Positions 16,145-18,964 of a stretch of DNA of 18,964 bases are shown here, piece by piece (position 1 is the first letter of the stretch; each line of letters opens with the position of its first letter). This DNA comes from Burkholderiales bacterium (GTDB lineage Bacteria > Pseudomonadota > Gammaproteobacteria > Burkholderiales > Casimicrobiaceae). A program made the position numbers and the translations under genes. Location of the stretch: NCBI GenBank assembly GCA_025354075.1, contig JANXNO010000464.1:1-18964 (forward strand), read 5' to 3'. Below the pieces are notes generated by a model, which saw only the letters and a list, made by a program, of their open reading frames with translations, was not told where the DNA came from and ran no database searches.

Positions 16145-17410
16145 TCAGACGTCTTTCTGCCCGTTGCCCAGCAGCTGCGCAATTGGATTTAGCGCCGGCA
16201 CAGCACCAAACACCACTTTCATGATGACTGCAATGGGCACCGCGAGAAGCAGTCCTGCTCCCCCCCAGAGCGACCCAAACAGCAGTATCGCGACGAAGAC
16301 GACTGACGCGTTCATTTTTACGATGCGCGCAGTCATCCACGTTTGAGCAAATGTGCCAATCACGATCGACACGGCAACCGTCGCTAATGCAGCATACAAC
16401 GCAGACTGCAAGTCACCGAGTTGATGCAGCGCGGTAACGAACACCCCGCCTGCGACCAGAATGGGCCCGAAGTAAGGAATGACGTGCAGCAACGCGGCGA
16501 GCACGCCCCAGCCAGCGGCATCATCAACTCCAACAATTCTCAGCGCGATAAAAGTCAGCAGTCCCAACACCGTATTCGTGACCACCAGCATCGCAAGATA
16601 CCGACGTATCGAGTGATCGATGGCGTCGAGCGCTTGCACAGTGACGCGTTTGGTCGATAGTGCTTTGCCGACAAAGCTGACCCATCGTCGCCGAAAATGA
16701 TCTCCGTCGACCAAAAGAAAATAGGCCAATAAATACACCGCTGCCAGCGTTGAAAGAAACTCCAGAGCCGTCACCGTACCGCTCCAGAAAACGCTCTCAA
16801 TAGCACCGCTGCTCGCTGGTGCAGCGGGCGCCGCGCGAGCTTGCCCTCGCGAGCTGTTTGCTGCTCCCGCCGCCTCGCCATTCATTGCACGTTGCACCGC
16901 TTCAGCGCCGCCCTGCAGTTTGGACAGCGTGCTGCCACGGTCGTATTTCATTTGCCCCCAGCGCGATTTCAATTCCGCAACCGCGCGCGGTACGGCATCG
17001 GCTATCCGGTCAAGTTGTGCCCACACGGCATACATCGTCAGTGTCGTCGCAGCAATTAACGTGAGCACCATAATCGCTGCACCGACTGCTCGCGGAATGC
17101 GTACTTTTTCAAGGGCGTCAACCGGCAAAACCAGCGCATAAAAAATCAGCACTGCCAAAATGACCGGGACAAGAAACGCCTGCCCCAGCTTCATCATTGC
17201 GAGAATCGTAGCAACGGCGAGAACATAGACTGGCCATCTTGGATATTCCCTGGGCTTCGCTGGCAAATCGTCCGACGAAAGTGGCGACGCCTGGGGCATT
17301 GCTCCTGATGCTTCCGGGCCGCGGGCACCGGGGCTGATAGCAGCCTCCGTCGTGCCGGATTCGAGAATAGCGCAGGGTGGAGGTATCGGCACTACTGTTG
17401 TATCAGTCAT
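16145..17410 (-). CDS. AI-2E family transporter (permease)
   Basis: A 421-residue polytopic inner-membrane protein of the AI-2E (TqsA/PerM/YdiK) family. Residues 1-57 are a cytoplasmic Pro/Ser/Ala-rich extension. Helices follow in the pattern of the family: a first cluster near 59-128, a soluble region about 130-205, then a second cluster from 208 to 410 with LAYFLLVDGDHFRRR at 228-242, the conserved IPYFGPILV at 311-319 and a C-terminal LFGSLWGGAGLLLAVP. Family members have been linked to export of autoinducer-2, ions or small solutes, so the substrate cannot be read from sequence. The 177-203 segment is an unusual Ala/Pro/Ser-rich linker. The csbD-like gene ends 39 bp upstream on the same strand, so they may be cotranscribed. 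No good Shine-Dalgarno is seen. Confidence 0.9.
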   Translation of the reverse strand: MTDTTVVPIPPPCAILESGTTEAAISPGARGPEASGAMPQASPLSSDDLPAKPREYPRWPVYVLAVATILAMMKLGQAFLVPVILAVLIFYALVLPVDALEKVRIPRAVGAAIMVLTLIAATTLTMYAVWAQLDRIADAVPRAVAELKSRWGQMKYDRGSTLSKLQGGAEAVQRAMNGEAAGAANSSRGQARAAPAAPASSGAIESVFWSGTVTALEFLSTLAAVYLLAYFLLVDGDHFRRRWVSFVGKALSTKRVTVQALDAIDHSIRRYLAMLVVTNTVLGLLTFIALRIVGVDDAAGWGVLAALLHVIPYFGPILVAGGVFVTALHQLGDLQSALYAALATVAVSIVIGTFAQTWMTARIVKMNASVVFVAILLFGSLWGGAGLLLAVPIAVIMKVVFGAVPALNPIAQLLGNGQKDV

Positions 17411-17449
17411 ATTAAAAGGGTTCGCAGCGTTACCGTCTGCTTGAGACCG

Positions 17450-17680
17450 CTAGCTTGGCCGAGTGATTCCGTGCTGGAGATTGTTATTCATCCGTCCCCA
17501 CCTGCGCAAATCAATTTTTAATTGTTGACGACTGGCAGCCCGGAGATTTTGGATGCGTCCCAAGAGTTGCGCCTTGCGACCGGATGCAGCAGCGATAGCG
17601 TTGTTGCAAATCCTGCCATAGTGCTGCAGCACGTGGCCTTTGAGTTGTTTAAGGTTGCCCGCAATCTGATCGCAGTTCAT
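17450..17680 (-). CDS. CsbD-like stress-response protein
   Basis: A 76-residue hydrophilic protein opening with MNCDQIAGNLKQLKGHVLQH, which matches the CsbD family start (MN-x-DQI-x-G-x-x-K-x-x-KG). It then follows the family layout of short helices, here AASGRKAQLLGRIQNL in place of the usual AGKRDQLVGKIQ. The Trp at position 3 of many relatives is Cys here, and the C-terminal half is more diverged than usual. The family is induced by general stress and its biochemical role is unknown. GAAGAGAG lies about eight bases before the ATG at 17680 as a ribosome site. The AI-2E-family gene follows 39 bp downstream. Confidence 0.75.
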   Translation of the reverse strand: MNCDQIAGNLKQLKGHVLQHYGRICNNAIAAASGRKAQLLGRIQNLRAASRQQLKIDLRRWGRMNNNLQHGITRPS

Positions 17681-17807
17681 GTCAATTCTCTCTTCGTTGA
17701 GTCGGATCGTTGATGTGCATGTTCAGTACTCAAACGAGCGCATCACTCTGCTTGCAAATGTAGATAGCGGCGAGTCGATCATTAATCAGCGCACTGCCAC
17801 TGCCGAC

Positions 17808-17823
17808 GTAGGTGTATACCTAC
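17808..17823. promoter_or_regulatory. Inverted repeat upstream of csbD, possible operator
   Basis: gtaggt-gtat-acctac has perfect six-base arms around a four-base centre. It lies about 130 bp upstream of the csbD-like start codon. It could bind a dimeric regulator or form a hairpin in a leader RNA. No promoter elements could be firmly tied to it. Confidence 0.4.
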
Positions 17824-18564
17824 ATCCAATGTCACGTTTGAGTTCAAATCAGAAAGTTTTACGCGTTTGCATGTCCGCCAGCACTTGACCATATTGCAAA
17901 AGTAGAGCATCACCACAACTCACGGCTTCCTTCGGCCGCGCGTTCGTCTCCCACCGGTTTTCGACGTACCTTCCTACCAGCGCCTCGCATCCTTGATTCC
18001 CACTACATGCAGTTGGCTGCCTTCCGTCGCGAGTGGCAATGAGTTCGAACGCAGATATATCTTGACGCTTCCGTTGTCGATCATCGTCAATCTTCTTGCG
18101 ATGGTGGCCATCGCCTGCAATGGTTTGAGATGTCCACACAGAGCGGGCGAAGGTTCTTTGTCCATTTACCGGATGGATGGTTACGTCCATGATTGAGGCG
18201 TTGGCGATGAGTCTGAGTTCTGTGTCAGTGATCGCCAATTCAATGCAAAGCCCCTGCGCCACACGGTCGTGGCAACATAGCGCTATTGTGGCTGGCACCA
18301 TAACCCTGCTGCGTCGAACGGCATTACGGTTCGTCTAGAGTCCGCTGCTAGCCGGGTGGTCACGCAGCGTCATTGACGGAACGACGCACTCGACGAACCA
18401 CTGCGCAGTTTCGGTGCCCCGTCCTACTACGTAAGTTTGATTCGACAAGCTGCTCTGAAACGCGCTACGGCTTATGGTGCCCAACTACGCCGCACTTGCA
18501 TTGGCGGCGCTCTGGCGCCTGCGCACACGGCGAGATCCACAACTGGCAAGCGATAGCGACAAGA

Positions 18565-18595
18565 CTGTAGCGGCGCTGGCGTAGCGCCGCTACAG
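18565..18595 (-). terminator. Strong hairpin after the CusF-like gene, probable terminator or REP-like element
   Basis: ctgtagcggcgct and agcgccgctacag are perfect 13-base complements around the loop ggcgt. The hairpin begins 12 bp past the stop of the CusF-like gene. Read on that strand it is followed by tcttgtcg, a weak T-rich tail. The GC-rich gtagcggcgc arm also resembles repetitive extragenic palindromes, and a related agcggcgctagcg is found at 15441-15453 just after the sigma gene. Confidence 0.65.
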
Positions 18596-18607
18596 ATTGG
18601 CACAACG

Positions 18608-18913
18608 CTACTTCGCGGGTTGAATCTCAGTCACGACAAACGCGCTGCCGTCCTTGATTACCTTGAACTTAATCTTGTCGCCAGCCTGAGCTTTATCAAG
18701 CAACGACACATCCTTCACTTGAAACACCATGGTCATACCGGGCATATCGAGGTTCTTGATCGCTTCATGTTTGAGCGTGATTTTCTTTGCGTCCTTGTCG
18801 ACCTTGCGTACTTCTGCATTTGTCATGTCAGTTTCGTCTGCGAAAACAGCGCCTGTGAAGCTGCTGGTTACGGCGATGGCGGTAGTAGCAAGTAGCATTT
18901 TTATGAGGTTCAT
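18608..18913 (-). CDS. CusF-like periplasmic copper-binding protein
   Basis: A 101-residue exported protein. Residues 1-25 are a signal peptide (Lys, a hydrophobic stretch, cleavage near AVFA-DE). The mature part is a small OB-fold CusF domain: VRKVDKDAKKITLKHEAI, then LDMPGMTMVFQVKD and GDKIKFKVIKDGSAFVVTEI. Compared with E. coli CusF ligands His36, Trp44, Met47 and Met49, the spacing gives His49, Met57, Met60 and Met62, so the tryptophan that caps Cu(I) is replaced by Met. Such proteins carry Cu(I) or Ag(I) in the periplasm, usually to a CusCBA-type efflux pump. No such pump is in the window, though partners could lie past its edge. GAAAG precedes the ATG. Confidence 0.9.
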   Translation of the reverse strand: MNLIKMLLATTAIAVTSSFTGAVFADETDMTNAEVRKVDKDAKKITLKHEAIKNLDMPGMTMVFQVKDVSLLDKAQAGDKIKFKVIKDGSAFVVTEIQPAK

Positions 18914-18964
18914 GATTTTTCTTTCAATCAGGGGAGTAAAGGGAATTTGAGGTTGTGGATTGCA

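Larger units (their letters stand above)
17681..18607. other. Long region without a convincing gene (csbD leader side to cusF-like)
   Basis: About 930 bp with no recognisable intact gene. A 150-codon frame on the - strand (18301-17849) has no family motif and an odd Cys/His/Trp-rich composition. On the + strand, short stretches near 18473-18583 (MVPNYAALALAALWRLRTRR...) look protein-like but have no start context or continuity. The sequence may be decayed coding DNA plus the csbD promoter. It contains two inverted repeats listed separately. Confidence 0.5.

Noticed and set aside
17849..18301. A 150-codon reading frame on the - strand as a real gene
   Set aside because: No family motif, no ribosome site, and unusual residue content. 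Overlapping frames on both strands look equally good. Kept only as an unexplained region.
18473..18583. Fragments resembling protein tails or an asparagine-synthetase-like HGEIHNW motif
   Set aside because: Too short and in different frames, so chance similarity is likely.
1..18964. CRISPR arrays, tRNA or rRNA genes, toxin-antitoxin pairs, prophage genes
   Set aside because: Looked for on both strands by eye and nothing credible was found. The RHH protein is paired with an esterase, not a toxin.

Overview
The window looks like a chromosomal segment of a moderately GC-rich betaproteobacterium, probably Burkholderiales-like. This rests on the map-glnD pair, a PilU-type twitching ATPase, prmB, a peptide deformylase/methylthioinosine phosphorylase pair, and an intracellular PHB-depolymerase-type esterase next to a ribbon-helix-helix regulator. 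The placement is inferred from gene families, not from any marker gene or search.

Layout. Bases 1-3088 hold the end of methionine aminopeptidase (map) and glnD, 11 bp apart on the + strand. Bases 3089-5428 are a scar of mobile DNA. A short repeat-rich spacer leads into an IS1595-family transposase with a frameshift near its start and no C-terminal half. It is fused in frame to the 3' part of a large delta-60-repeat / Ig-like / dockerin-like surface protein gene, which also carries an in-frame stop. Bases 5755-7043 (-) are a tight mtnP-def pair. Bases 7153-10494 (+) are pilU, prmB and a stand-alone FAD/NAD(P) oxidoreductase of the type often fused to SelD, translationally coupled to prmB. Bases 10556-12191 (-) are a ribbon-helix-helix regulator followed by a PHB-depolymerase-family esterase. 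Bases 12259-13006 (-) hold a DUF2177 membrane protein and a small unrecognised protein.

Bases 13.4-18.6 kb are a mixed zone of intact and decayed genes. It contains a flavodoxin/FMN-reductase-like gene broken by one missing base, an orphan ECF sigma factor, and a YihY/BrkB membrane protein pseudogene with a frameshift and a central deletion. It also has an AI-2E-family permease behind a CsbD-like stress protein gene (-), then about 0.9 kb with no convincing gene. A CusF-like periplasmic copper-binding protein (-) closes the window, followed in its direction of transcription by a perfect 13-bp-stem hairpin.

The core genes (glnD, def, pilU, prmB) are housekeeping and intact. I see no CRISPR array, toxin-antitoxin pair, phage module or clearly new defence system, and no rRNA or tRNA gene. 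The best second-look items are the transposase/surface-protein chimera, the YihY deletion scar with a perfect palindrome at the junction, the single-base frameshift in the flavodoxin-like gene, and the unassigned, hairpin-bearing DNA around csbD and cusF. Whether the frameshifts are real decay or assembly errors cannot be decided from the sequence alone.
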